Shown here in pieces: positions 1 to 5,269 of a stretch of 5,511 nucleotides of DNA. Source of the DNA: an uncultured Geobacter sp. GTDB taxonomy: Bacteria > Desulfobacterota > Desulfuromonadia > Geobacterales > Geobacteraceae. The notes under the pieces are model-generated. The model made no database searches. It had not been told where the DNA came from and saw only the letters and a list, made by a program, of their open reading frames with translations. Numbering within the stretch: position 1 is the first letter of the stretch; each line of letters opens with the position of its first letter. The stretch is taken from the NCBI GenBank assembly GCA_937886325.1, contig CALABV010000110.1, forward strand, positions 1 through 5,511, read 5' to 3'. The position numbers and the translations under genes are program-made.

Positions 1-46
1 AGATATATCAGTGTGACTGGAGTTCAGACGTGTGCTCTTCCGATCT
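1..46 (+). other. Illumina TruSeq adapter contamination (P7 tail, index and read-2 primer site)
   Basis: Bases 13-46 equal the standard TruSeq read-2 adapter, beginning GTGACTGGAGTTC and ending GCTCTTCCGATCT. Bases 1-4 (AGAT) are the end of the P7 oligo. Bases 5-12 (ATATCAGT) sit exactly where the i7 index belongs; their reverse complement, ACTGATAT, fits the TruSeq LT index 25 design as I remember it. This is synthetic DNA left on a contig end. Its translation gives the well-known artefact peptide TGVQTCALPI, which fuses in frame to the downstream transporter and creates a false GTG start at 13. Genomic sequence begins at about base 47. Confidence 0.97.
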
Positions 47-240
47 GCAAGGTGTACGGTTTCGTTCTTACCGCCTGGGGCGCGGCGGGTGTTGCCGGCG
101 GACTGGCCTTTGCCAAGTTCGACAAGCAGCAGGCTCTCTACACCGCGGCAGCTCTGCTCATCGCCGGTTTCGTGGTAACCTTCCTCTTCCAGCGGCCCAA
201 GCATGTGTCCCACTACAAGGCTCAGCCTGCGGCTGAATAG
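47..240 (+). CDS. MFS transporter, oxalate/formate antiporter-like, C-terminal fragment
   Basis: Only the last 63 complete codons (49-237) plus the TAG stop are present; the 5' part is cut off by the contig end and replaced by adapter. The fragment starts KVYGFVLTAWGAAGVAGG, resembling the YG-x-x-x-TAWG-x-AG stretch of OFA-family transporters of the major facilitator superfamily. Two hydrophobic helices are visible (about residues 4-22 and 31-48 of the fragment), fitting transmembrane helices 11 and 12. A short cytoplasmic tail rich in Lys, His and Ala follows and ends QPAAE. Family members exchange or import small carboxylates such as oxalate, formate or lactate across the inner membrane; the substrate cannot be told from this piece. 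A strong hairpin 34 bases after the stop suggests it ends its own transcript. The MFS call is fairly safe, the subfamily less so. Confidence 0.72.
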
Positions 241-274
241 GAACGGTTAAAGGATACTTTGGGAGAATATCCTG

Positions 275-300
275 GTGGGGCCTTCGCAAGAAGGCCCCAC
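275..300 (+). terminator. Hairpin terminator after the MFS gene
   Basis: An 11-bp perfect stem (275-285 with 290-300) of sequence GTGGGGCCTTC / GAAGGCCCCAC is capped by a GCAA tetraloop (286-289), a GNRA loop that strongly stabilises RNA hairpins. A G-U pair (274 with 301) can extend it. The downstream bases (TGTTCTATGG) hold only a poor T-tract, so termination may be inefficient, may need Rho, or the stem may mainly protect the 3' end of the mRNA. Its position 34 bases after the transporter stop supports a transcript-end role. Confidence 0.75.
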
Positions 301-515
301 TGTTCTATGGGCACTACCCGGCGAGACCGATTGTTTTTGCGCAGCACCGAATCAAGCCTTTCACGAAACGTTTCTTGTTTCAGACAGATTTCCTCTGAGC
401 CCTTCCGCACGCGACAACACCTTTATATGATGGAACAGAAGCACCATGAATGTACAGCATGCGTGAAGCGGCATTTCTCATGGAAGTTCCTATTTCCAAC
501 CAAGGAGAGATTGCA

Positions 516-1133
516 ATGATTGAAAAGAATGTCTTGGCCGACTTTGCGGGAAAAGTGTATGATCCCGTCATTGATCCAACTACCTACGTGCACCCCCTGG
601 CAGCGGTTATCGGAAACGTGATCCTTGGAAAGAACATCATGGTTTCCCCCTCTGCGTCTATCCGCGGAGATGAAGGGCAGCCGCTGTTTGTGGGCGACGA
701 TTCCAACGTGCAGGACGGCGTGGTAATCCATGCGCTGGAAACGGAAATGAACGGCGAGCCCATCGAGAAAAATCTCATGGAAGTAGACGGAAAGAAATAT
801 GCCGTCTATGTGGGCAAGAAGGTTTCCCTGGCTCACCAGGTACAGATCCACGGCCCGGCCGTTGTTATGGACGAGACCTTTGTCGGCATGAAAGTGCTGG
901 TTTTCAAGTCACGCGTCGGCAGCAAATGCGTTCTCGAGCCCGGCTGCATTGTCATGGGCGTGACGGTTGCCGATGGCCGGTACGTCCCCGCGGGTTCCGT
1001 GATCCGTACCCAGCAGCAGGCGGATGAACTGCCGGTAATCACCGACGACTATCCGATGAAAAATATGAACAAGGGTGTGGTTCACGTGAACACCGCCCTG
1101 GCCAAGGGGTATCTGGCCGCGGCAAAGAAATAG
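516..1133 (+). CDS. cam: Gamma-class carbonic anhydrase, Cam type
   Basis: A 205-residue left-handed beta-helix enzyme that interconverts CO2 and bicarbonate, probably cytoplasmic because no signal peptide is seen. It closely follows Methanosarcina thermophila Cam as I recall it. The metal ligands are H72, H107 and H112 (Cam H81, H117, H122). R50 and D52-E53 in ASIRGDEG match Cam R59, D61 and E62. Q66-D67 in SNVQDGV match Q75-D76. E75 in HALETE matches the proton-shuttle Glu84 of the acidic loop, which is one residue shorter here. The start at 516 is chosen because AAGGAGAG (502-509) lies 6 bases upstream and the protein then begins like the family; an in-frame ATG at 450 would add 22 unrelated residues and has no such site. 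A -10-like TATGAT at 426-431 lacks a credible -35. The gene is flanked by hairpins (275-300, 1151-1186) and may be a single-gene transcript. It could supply bicarbonate or CO2 for C1 metabolism. Confidence 0.93.
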   Translation: MIEKNVLADFAGKVYDPVIDPTTYVHPLAAVIGNVILGKNIMVSPSASIRGDEGQPLFVGDDSNVQDGVVIHALETEMNGEPIEKNLMEVDGKKYAVYVGKKVSLAHQVQIHGPAVVMDETFVGMKVLVFKSRVGSKCVLEPGCIVMGVTVADGRYVPAGSVIRTQQQADELPVITDDYPMKNMNKGVVHVNTALAKGYLAAAKK

Positions 1134-1150
1134 TCGCTACCACACCACGC

Positions 1151-1186
1151 GGAGGACGGCGGACGAACACCGCTCCGTCGTCCTCC
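1151..1186 (+). terminator. Hairpin between cam and mobA (weak terminator or processing stem)
   Basis: GGAGGACGGCGGA (1151-1163) pairs with TCCGTCGTCCTCC (1174-1186) over 13 positions, with a single G-U wobble and a 10-base loop. The stem is very stable, but the following bases (CGTTCAGACG) are not a T-run, so it is not a textbook intrinsic terminator. It lies 17 bases after the cam stop and 10 bases before the mobA ribosome binding site. It could reduce read-through, protect the cam mRNA, or mark an RNA processing point. Confidence 0.55.
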
Positions 1187-1209
1187 CGTTCAGACGAAGG
1201 GGAGCCGTT

Positions 1210-1872
1210 ATGAAGGAATTCGGCAGTGCGGTAATCCTGGCCGGCGGACTCAGCACTCGCATGGGATTTGACAAGCAGTTTCTCGAAATCGGGGACACCG
1301 TTTTGTCTCGATACCTTGCCGCCACCCTGTCTATGGAATTCGACGAGGTGATTATCGTCACCAATCGCCCGGAATGTTACAGCGGCAACGGTTTGCGGGC
1401 CGTCAGCGACATCATCCCGGGTCGCGGTCCCCTGAGCGGAATCCATGCCGGGCTCAGCACCGCAACCTCCCGCTACGTCTTCTGCATCGCCTGCGACATG
1501 CCCAATCTTTCCCTGGACTATATACGCCACCTGAAGTCGAAGATCCGGGGCGGTTTCCATGACGCCTGCGTGGCGCGTGCGGGTGAATGGATCGAGCCGT
1601 TCCAGGCGTTCTACTCGCGGGCAATCATCTCGCGCATCGAAGGCTATCTGAATCTGGACAGGCGTTCCGTATTCCCGTTGCTTCGAACCCTGAATACCCT
1701 CTACCTCTCCGAAGAAGAGGCGCGACCGTTCAATCGTGACGGCCGTCTGTTCGCCAATCTGAACACTCGACAGGAACTTGAATCATTCATTGCAACACTG
1801 CCTGACGGTATGCTGCCGTACGCGGAGACAGCAACCCGCGAGGGGCGGGACAGGGTCGCCGCTTATGCATAA
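1210..1872 (+). CDS. mobA: Molybdenum cofactor guanylyltransferase MobA
   Basis: This 220-residue protein attaches GMP from GTP to molybdopterin, making the MGD cofactor used by DMSO-reductase-family enzymes such as formate dehydrogenases and nitrate reductases; it acts in the cytoplasm. The nucleotide-binding signature LAGGLSTRMGFDK is at residues 10-22, with the conserved lysine K22. D67 followed by GRGPLSG (71-77) and the metal-binding CDMP (95-98) follow in the order expected for the family. A WIEPFQAFY block near residue 130 fits the usual EP-x-x-A-x-Y motif. Length is a little over that of E. coli MobA (about 194 residues), the excess being a short C-terminal tail. The start is supported by AAGGGGAG (1197-1204), 5 bases upstream. 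Related nucleotidyltransferases (MocA, IspD) share the fold, but the motif set favours MobA. Confidence 0.88.
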   Translation: MKEFGSAVILAGGLSTRMGFDKQFLEIGDTVLSRYLAATLSMEFDEVIIVTNRPECYSGNGLRAVSDIIPGRGPLSGIHAGLSTATSRYVFCIACDMPNLSLDYIRHLKSKIRGGFHDACVARAGEWIEPFQAFYSRAIISRIEGYLNLDRRSVFPLLRTLNTLYLSEEEARPFNRDGRLFANLNTRQELESFIATLPDGMLPYAETATREGRDRVAAYA

Positions 1873-1924
1873 CCTGAGTCCGCCTGAAGGTGTGCCGCTC
1901 ATCAGTGCCCGCCCAGCCATACAT

Positions 1925-1975
1925 GGCGCAACGCGTCTGTCGCAAAAAACCGAACTTAGACCAGGCCGTTGCGCC
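1925..1975 (+). repeat. Long-range inverted repeat upstream of the 5'-nucleotidase gene
   Basis: GGCGCAACG (1925-1933) and CGTTGCGCC (1967-1975) form a perfect 9-bp inverted repeat around a 33-base loop. Inside it, GTCT (1935-1938) can pair with AGAC (1958-1961), giving a second, offset stem. The element lies in the 175-base gap between mobA and the next gene and ends 72 bases before the start codon at 2048. No T-run follows directly, so a terminator is unlikely. It may be a structured 5' leader or a protein-binding dyad. I saw no convincing promoter in the gap. Confidence 0.5.
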
Positions 1976-2047
1976 GGTATCAAGAGCATCAATCTTCCAT
2001 AACCAATAGAGACTCCCGGTGACCGGATACATTTTGGGGAGCGAACC

Positions 2048-3589
2048 ATGAAATTTTTTCGAGCCGCCGCGGCAATTCTGCTTCTTTCCTTGTCCCTTGT
2101 TGCATCGGTCGATGCTGAAGATTCCGTAATCCGACTTCTCCACATAAATGACCTCCACGGTTTTGCCGAACCGTACGTTCCCTACGGCTTGAAAGAGCAG
2201 AGGGGAGGAGTCGCCTGGCTGTCCGCAAAAGTTTCGGCGCTGCGCAAGGAAAGGCCGTCACTGTTTCTTGCCGCGGGTGATGTCATCCAGGGGAACAACT
2301 GGACGAACCTCTCACGAGGGCGAGCGGCTGTCGAACTGATGAACCTGATGGGGCTCGATGCAATGGTGGTGGGGAACCATGAGTTCGACTTCGGCCTGGA
2401 TGTACTGAAAAAGAGAATTGCCGAAGCGTGTTTTTCCGTACTGGGCGCAAACGTGGAAGGGTTCGAGTTCCTTCGACCGTACGCGATCAAGGAGGTGGGC
2501 GGTGTGAAGGTAGCCGTTCTCGGCATTGTTACCGACGATACGCCCGTAGCCACCCACCCGAAGAATGTTGAAGGACTGGCATTTCGCCCTCCCGTAGAAA
2601 CGGTAACCCGCTATCTTCCGGAGCTCCGCAAGCAGGCAAGCCTTGTTGTCGTTCTCTCCCATCTCGGATATGCGGCGGATCGAAAGCTGGCCGAGCGGGT
2701 CCCGGGGATAGACGTGATCGTGGGCGGGCATTCCCATACCCGTGTGGAAACACCGACACGAATCGGGAATACGGTTATCGTACAGGCATTCGAGCACGGC
2801 AAGACGTTGGGTGTTCTTGATATTACCCTGTCGGAGGGGAAAGTTGCCTCCATAGACGGCCGGCTTGAAGATATCCGTCCGGACCGCGGCGAGCCGGACC
2901 CTGCCGTTCTTTCACTGGTACAAACGTATCGGAAGGAGGCTGATGCCGTCCTTGAGGGAAGGGCAGGGGAAACCGATGTAGATCTTGACGGTGCGAACGT
3001 AAGAAAGCGTGAAACGAATCTCGGCAATCTGGTCGCGGATATCATGCGTGACGTGTCGGGAGCCGACGCTTCGATTATCAACGGCGGCGGTATCCGTGCC
3101 GGCATCCCGAAAGGCGTCATCCTGGTAAAGGACATTTACACCGTTTTGCCCTTCGACAACTATGTCGTCGCCATTCGCATCAGCGGCAGAGGCATCCGTC
3201 AGGCCCTGGAGCACGGCGTTTCGGGTGTGGAAAACGGTTCGGGAGCATTTCCGCAGGTATCCGGGCTGTCGTTCGTTTACGATCCGTTCGCTCCGGCAGG
3301 GAACAGGGTCGGTGAGATCCTGATCGGTGGAAAGCCGCTTGTGCCCGACAGGGAGTATTCGGTTGCCACAAACGATTTCCTTGCCGCCGGCGGCGATGGG
3401 TATACGTCGTTCGGTGATGCCGTCAGGTCGTCGTCGGACTATGCCGTGGTCGGTGGGACCATGACGGGCGAAAAACTGGTCTATAGCGATTCCGGCCGTT
3501 GGCTGCGGGATGTTGTCATCGAGTGGCTGCGGGAAAAGAAGAAGATTAACCCTGTTGTGGATAACCGGGTCACGGAGGCTCGCCGATGA
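2048..3589 (+). CDS. Exported 5'-nucleotidase/metallophosphoesterase, UshA-like
   Basis: This 513-residue protein probably hydrolyses nucleotides or nucleotide sugars in the periplasm to release nucleosides and phosphate. A Sec signal peptide (residues 1-23: charged KFFR, a long hydrophobic stretch, likely cut after VDA) precedes a calcineurin-like phosphoesterase domain (about 27-255) and a 5'-nucleotidase C-terminal domain (about 305-480). Dinuclear metal motifs are complete: D35 and H37 in HINDLHG, D78 in AAGDVIQGN, N110-H111 with D114 in GNHEFD, H205 in LSHLG, and H228/H230 in GGHSHT. The C-terminal substrate domain shows INGGGIR (344-350) and AAGGDGY (446-452). Length fits the family (E. 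coli UshA is 550). GGGGAG (2036-2041) lies 6 bases before the ATG. The stop overlaps the next start as ATGA, so the two are translationally coupled. The exact substrate is not visible in the sequence. Confidence 0.92.
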   Translation: MKFFRAAAAILLLSLSLVASVDAEDSVIRLLHINDLHGFAEPYVPYGLKEQRGGVAWLSAKVSALRKERPSLFLAAGDVIQGNNWTNLSRGRAAVELMNLMGLDAMVVGNHEFDFGLDVLKKRIAEACFSVLGANVEGFEFLRPYAIKEVGGVKVAVLGIVTDDTPVATHPKNVEGLAFRPPVETVTRYLPELRKQASLVVVLSHLGYAADRKLAERVPGIDVIVGGHSHTRVETPTRIGNTVIVQAFEHGKTLGVLDITLSEGKVASIDGRLEDIRPDRGEPDPAVLSLVQTYRKEADAVLEGRAGETDVDLDGANVRKRETNLGNLVADIMRDVSGADASIINGGGIRAGIPKGVILVKDIYTVLPFDNYVVAIRISGRGIRQALEHGVSGVENGSGAFPQVSGLSFVYDPFAPAGNRVGEILIGGKPLVPDREYSVATNDFLAAGGDGYTSFGDAVRSSSDYAVVGGTMTGEKLVYSDSGRWLRDVVIEWLREKKKINPVVDNRVTEARR

Positions 3590-3768
3590 TTGTATTCGTA
3601 AATGACCAAAAGGTCGAAGTGTTTCCCGGAATGACGGTGCGTCACGCGCTTGCGGCATCCGGCCTCCTGGCGCAGTTAGAGGAGGGGAAGATCGCATACG
3701 ATGAATGGGGGAACTGCGTCGGGCTGGACGGGGCATTGTCGGATGGTGCGAAGATATACGTCAGGTGA
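3586..3768 (+). CDS. Small beta-grasp (ThiS/MoaD-like) protein without Gly-Gly tail
   Basis: A 60-residue protein read from an ATG that overlaps the 5'-nucleotidase stop by 4 bases, with GGAGG (3574-3578) 7 bases upstream inside the previous gene. The layout resembles a ubiquitin-like beta-grasp domain: strand IVFVNDQKVEV (2-12), the turn PGMTVRHAL leading into a helix (14-31), then a conserved-looking segment YDEWGNCVGLDGALSDGAKI (38-57) ending in a strand IYVR. ThiS and MoaD share this order of VN-G, an alpha helix and a terminal L-x-DGD-type strand, but they end in Gly-Gly for adenylation; this protein stops at YVR and so cannot be a standard sulfur carrier. It has one Cys (C44), too few for a [2Fe-2S] ferredoxin. 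Tight coupling suggests co-production with the nucleotidase. The gene looks real; the fold call is by pattern only and the function is unknown. Confidence 0.7.
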   Translation: MIVFVNDQKVEVFPGMTVRHALAASGLLAQLEEGKIAYDEWGNCVGLDGALSDGAKIYVR

Positions 3769-3795
3769 TTCCGCGCGAATCAATGGGATACGGAT

Positions 3796-4707
3796 ATGAA
3801 TCTGAAGCAATTGGAAGTTTTTGTCGCTGTCGCCGAAACAAGGAGTTTCACCCAGGGAGCGGAAAAGTCATATCTGACCCAATCAACCGTCAGTCAGCAT
3901 ATTTCATCCCTGGAGAATGAGTTCGGCATTCGGCTCCTGGACAGGACCGGTAAGGGTGTGTACCTGACGGAAGGAGGCAGAATATTCTACGATTTTGCCT
4001 GCCGGATACTTGCCGGAACCGAGGAGATGACGATCGCAATCCAGCGCTACAAGGGATTGGAGCAGGCGGTCCTGCGGATCGGGGGGAGCAACATCCCCGG
4101 CATATACATGATTCCCCGTTTCCTCCCCCTGTACCATGCAATGCATCCGGGCGTTTCCGTCCATGTCGTTCAGGGAGACAGCCATGAGATTCTTGACAGG
4201 CTGAACAACAATGAAATAGAGATTGGCTTTATCGGGAGCATGTACGGTGACGATGCGGTCGTATTCGATCAGATAACCTGTGATGAGATCATCCTTGTTG
4301 TCGATGCAGACCATCCCTGGAAGGATACGGGAGAAATTTCCCTTGAGGATCTCGCCGGTGCGTCGTTTGTCTTCCGGGAAGAGGGCTCGGGCACGCAGGG
4401 AACCGTTGTTTCCGCCCTTGTGAATGCGGGGATTAATCCGGCGAGTTTGCGCGTTACAGCCCGTCTGGGAAGCAACGAGGCGGTAAAACAGGCGGTGTGT
4501 CGCGGGGTAGGGGTTTCATTTCTGTCCGAACTATCGGTGAGAAATGAGTGTGAACGGCGCGAACTGTTTCCCGTGACAGTAAAAGGTCTCGCCATAACGA
4601 GGCACTTCTACTGCGTCCACAGACGCGGAAGAGAGCTTTCGCCCGCCGGGCGTTCATTCCTGGATCGAATCGTCCAATGGTTCCATGACGAGCGATTCCG
4701 CCCATGA
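3796..4707 (+). CDS. LysR-family transcriptional regulator
   Basis: A 303-residue regulator. The N-terminal winged helix-turn-helix is clear: LKQLEVFVAVAETRSFT at 3-19, recognition helix around LTQSTVSQHISSLE (27-40), and wing through LLDRTGKGVYLTEGG (47-61). A linker helix (about 62-90) leads to the periplasmic-binding-protein-like effector domain (about 91-300), with FREEGSGT (193-200) in the ligand pocket region, a block found in CysB/CysL/YeiE-like and selenium-metabolism-associated LysR proteins. The ligand cannot be deduced. The gene lies 27 bases after the beta-grasp gene in the same direction, so it may share its transcript. Its ribosome binding site is weak (GGGA at 3785-3788), which fits low expression. 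No divergent target gene is next to it; the following palindrome-rich region (5113-5171) is a possible binding target, which is inference. Confidence 0.92.
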   Translation: MNLKQLEVFVAVAETRSFTQGAEKSYLTQSTVSQHISSLENEFGIRLLDRTGKGVYLTEGGRIFYDFACRILAGTEEMTIAIQRYKGLEQAVLRIGGSNIPGIYMIPRFLPLYHAMHPGVSVHVVQGDSHEILDRLNNNEIEIGFIGSMYGDDAVVFDQITCDEIILVVDADHPWKDTGEISLEDLAGASFVFREEGSGTQGTVVSALVNAGINPASLRVTARLGSNEAVKQAVCRGVGVSFLSELSVRNECERRELFPVTVKGLAITRHFYCVHRRGRELSPAGRSFLDRIVQWFHDERFRP

Positions 4708-4724
4708 ATCACGGCACGAATAGC

Positions 4725-4755
4725 GCATCGGCAGTCTTGGGTGCAGTAATTTTTT
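4725..4755 (+). terminator. Weak terminator candidate after the LysR gene
   Basis: GCATC (4725-4729) can pair with GGTGC (4740-4744), with one G-U pair, around a 10-base loop. A T6 run (4750-4755) follows five bases later. The stem is short, so this is only a plausible end of the operon transcript, placed 17 bases after the LysR stop. Confidence 0.3.
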
Positions 4756-4895
4756 ATCCGTTGCTTATGAAGTGATATCGGATAACTAAATATTTGCTAT
4801 TTACAGAATCAAATACATGTCTTTTCTGGAATGCCGGGGGGCATAAAATCCTTTCAAAATTAACCATTTGTTATCATTCCGAGGCAAATTCCCGC

Positions 4896-4924
4896 TTGTC
4901 GAATGTTGTTTATTATGGTATATA
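4896..4924 (+). promoter_or_regulatory. Possible sigma-70 promoter
   Basis: TTGTCG (4896-4901, 4 of 6 matches to TTGACA) and TATATA (4919-4924, 4 of 6 matches to TATAAT) are separated by 17 bases. Surroundings are AT-rich. It would start RNA near 4931, with a T7 run at 5100-5106 as a possible end, implying a non-coding RNA of about 175 bases. Such matches are frequent in AT-rich DNA, so confidence is low. Confidence 0.3.
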
Positions 4925-5051
4925 GCGGTCTGCGTTGAAAAGTAAAAAACGGTTTTATGCAGTGCCCGCAGAAAATGCTTGCTGCGTTGACTCCATACCT
5001 CCAATGCATTCAATCCAAAGCGATACCTGCTTTATGAATTCATGAACGGCA

Positions 5052-5106
5052 TCATGCGCACTGACCCTTCCGACAACTCGCGCATGACCGGCAGGAGCGT
5101 TTTTTT
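5052..5106 (+). terminator. Inverted repeat followed by T7 run
   Basis: TCATGCGC (5052-5059) and GCGCATGA (5080-5087) form a perfect 8-bp inverted repeat with a 20-base loop. A T7 run (5100-5106) follows 12 bases after the stem. The gap between stem and T-run is longer than normal, so this is an imperfect terminator candidate, or the dyad may be a separate protein site. Confidence 0.35.
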
Positions 5107-5112
5107 CTTTGT

Positions 5113-5134
5113 TTTTGATAATGTTTTATCAAAA
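5113..5134. promoter_or_regulatory. Operator-like palindrome
   Basis: TTTTGATAA (5113-5121) and TTATCAAAA (5126-5134) form a perfect 9-bp inverted repeat with a 4-base centre (TGTT). Its size and symmetry suit a dimeric transcription factor. The core resembles a Fur-type TGATAAT box but with one extra central base; an FNR box would need TTGAT-N4-ATCAA, and the spacing here is 8. It sits just upstream of a TTGACG hexamer (5139-5144) with no well-spaced -10. Confidence 0.55.
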
Positions 5135-5154
5135 TCTCTTGACGCAGATTTTGA
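5129..5154. repeat. Second inverted repeat overlapping the first palindrome
   Basis: TCAAAATCT (5129-5137) and AGATTTTGA (5146-5154) form a perfect 9-bp inverted repeat with an 8-base centre (CTTGACGC). Its left arm shares 5129-5134 with the right arm of the preceding palindrome, so the two cannot form as hairpins at once. A third dyad, TTTGAG / CTCAAA (5150-5155 with 5166-5171), overlaps its right arm. The chain suggests tandem operator sites or alternating RNA folds. Confidence 0.5.
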
Positions 5155-5210
5155 GGTTATGATATCTCAAAGGCAAGAGAATCGTGGCAAATAGCGCCAT
5201 AGTACCTATT

Positions 5211-5245
5211 GTTATATACTTCGATACATTTCGAAGCGTTATATA
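5211..5245. repeat. Direct repeat GTTATATA flanking a palindrome
   Basis: GTTATATA occurs at 5211-5218 and 5238-5245, a 27-base period. Between them lies a perfect 6-bp inverted repeat, CTTCGA (5219-5224) and TCGAAG (5231-5236), with a 6-base loop. The second copy runs into TATAAA (5242-5247, 5 of 6 matches to a -10 box), and the first has an extended -10 look (TG-T-TATATA, 5210-5218). No good -35 is seen for either. The half-sites recall the CG-x-TATAT part of ModE boxes, but they are direct rather than inverted. Confidence 0.45.
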
Positions 5246-5269
5246 AAGAGAAACAGGTTTTAATTTGCA

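Noticed and set aside
13..48. GTG start at 13 giving a 75-residue protein with N-terminus MTGVQTCALPI, and the overlapping frame starting MCSSDL at 30
   Set aside because: Both N-termini are translations of the Illumina adapter, not genomic DNA.
365..374. Palindrome GAAACGTTTC upstream of cam
   Set aside because: Perfect but only 10 bases, with no promoter elements at useful spacing; could be chance.
450..515. Upstream ATG for the carbonic anhydrase (22 extra residues)
   Set aside because: No ribosome binding site before 450, the extra residues do not resemble the family or a signal peptide, and 516 has AAGGAGAG at good spacing.
1039..1560. 173-codon open frame on the minus strand across cam and mobA
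   Set aside because: It covers two genes with clear family motifs on the + strand and has no motif of its own.
2912..3736. 274-codon open frame on the minus strand
   Set aside because: Antiparallel shadow of the nucleotidase and beta-grasp genes; low-complexity Arg/Pro/Ser-rich translation with no recognisable motif.
4930..4990. Direct repeat CTGCGTTGA at 4930-4938 and 4982-4990
   Set aside because: One 9-base repeat is expected by chance in about 800 bases and nothing else is shared around the copies.
4801..5013. 70-codon minus-strand open frame in the gene-free region
   Set aside because: No good ribosome binding site and no protein-like pattern; expected by chance in AT-rich DNA.
5161..5200. 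Possible c-di-GMP (GEMM) riboswitch, common in Geobacter-like bacteria
   Set aside because: GGCAA segments are present but the conserved GACGCAAAGC-type block and its tetraloop receptor are not.
5256..5268. Sigma-54 promoter (GG...TTGC)
   Set aside because: The GG and GC are 9 bases apart instead of 10, and the CAC after GG is missing.
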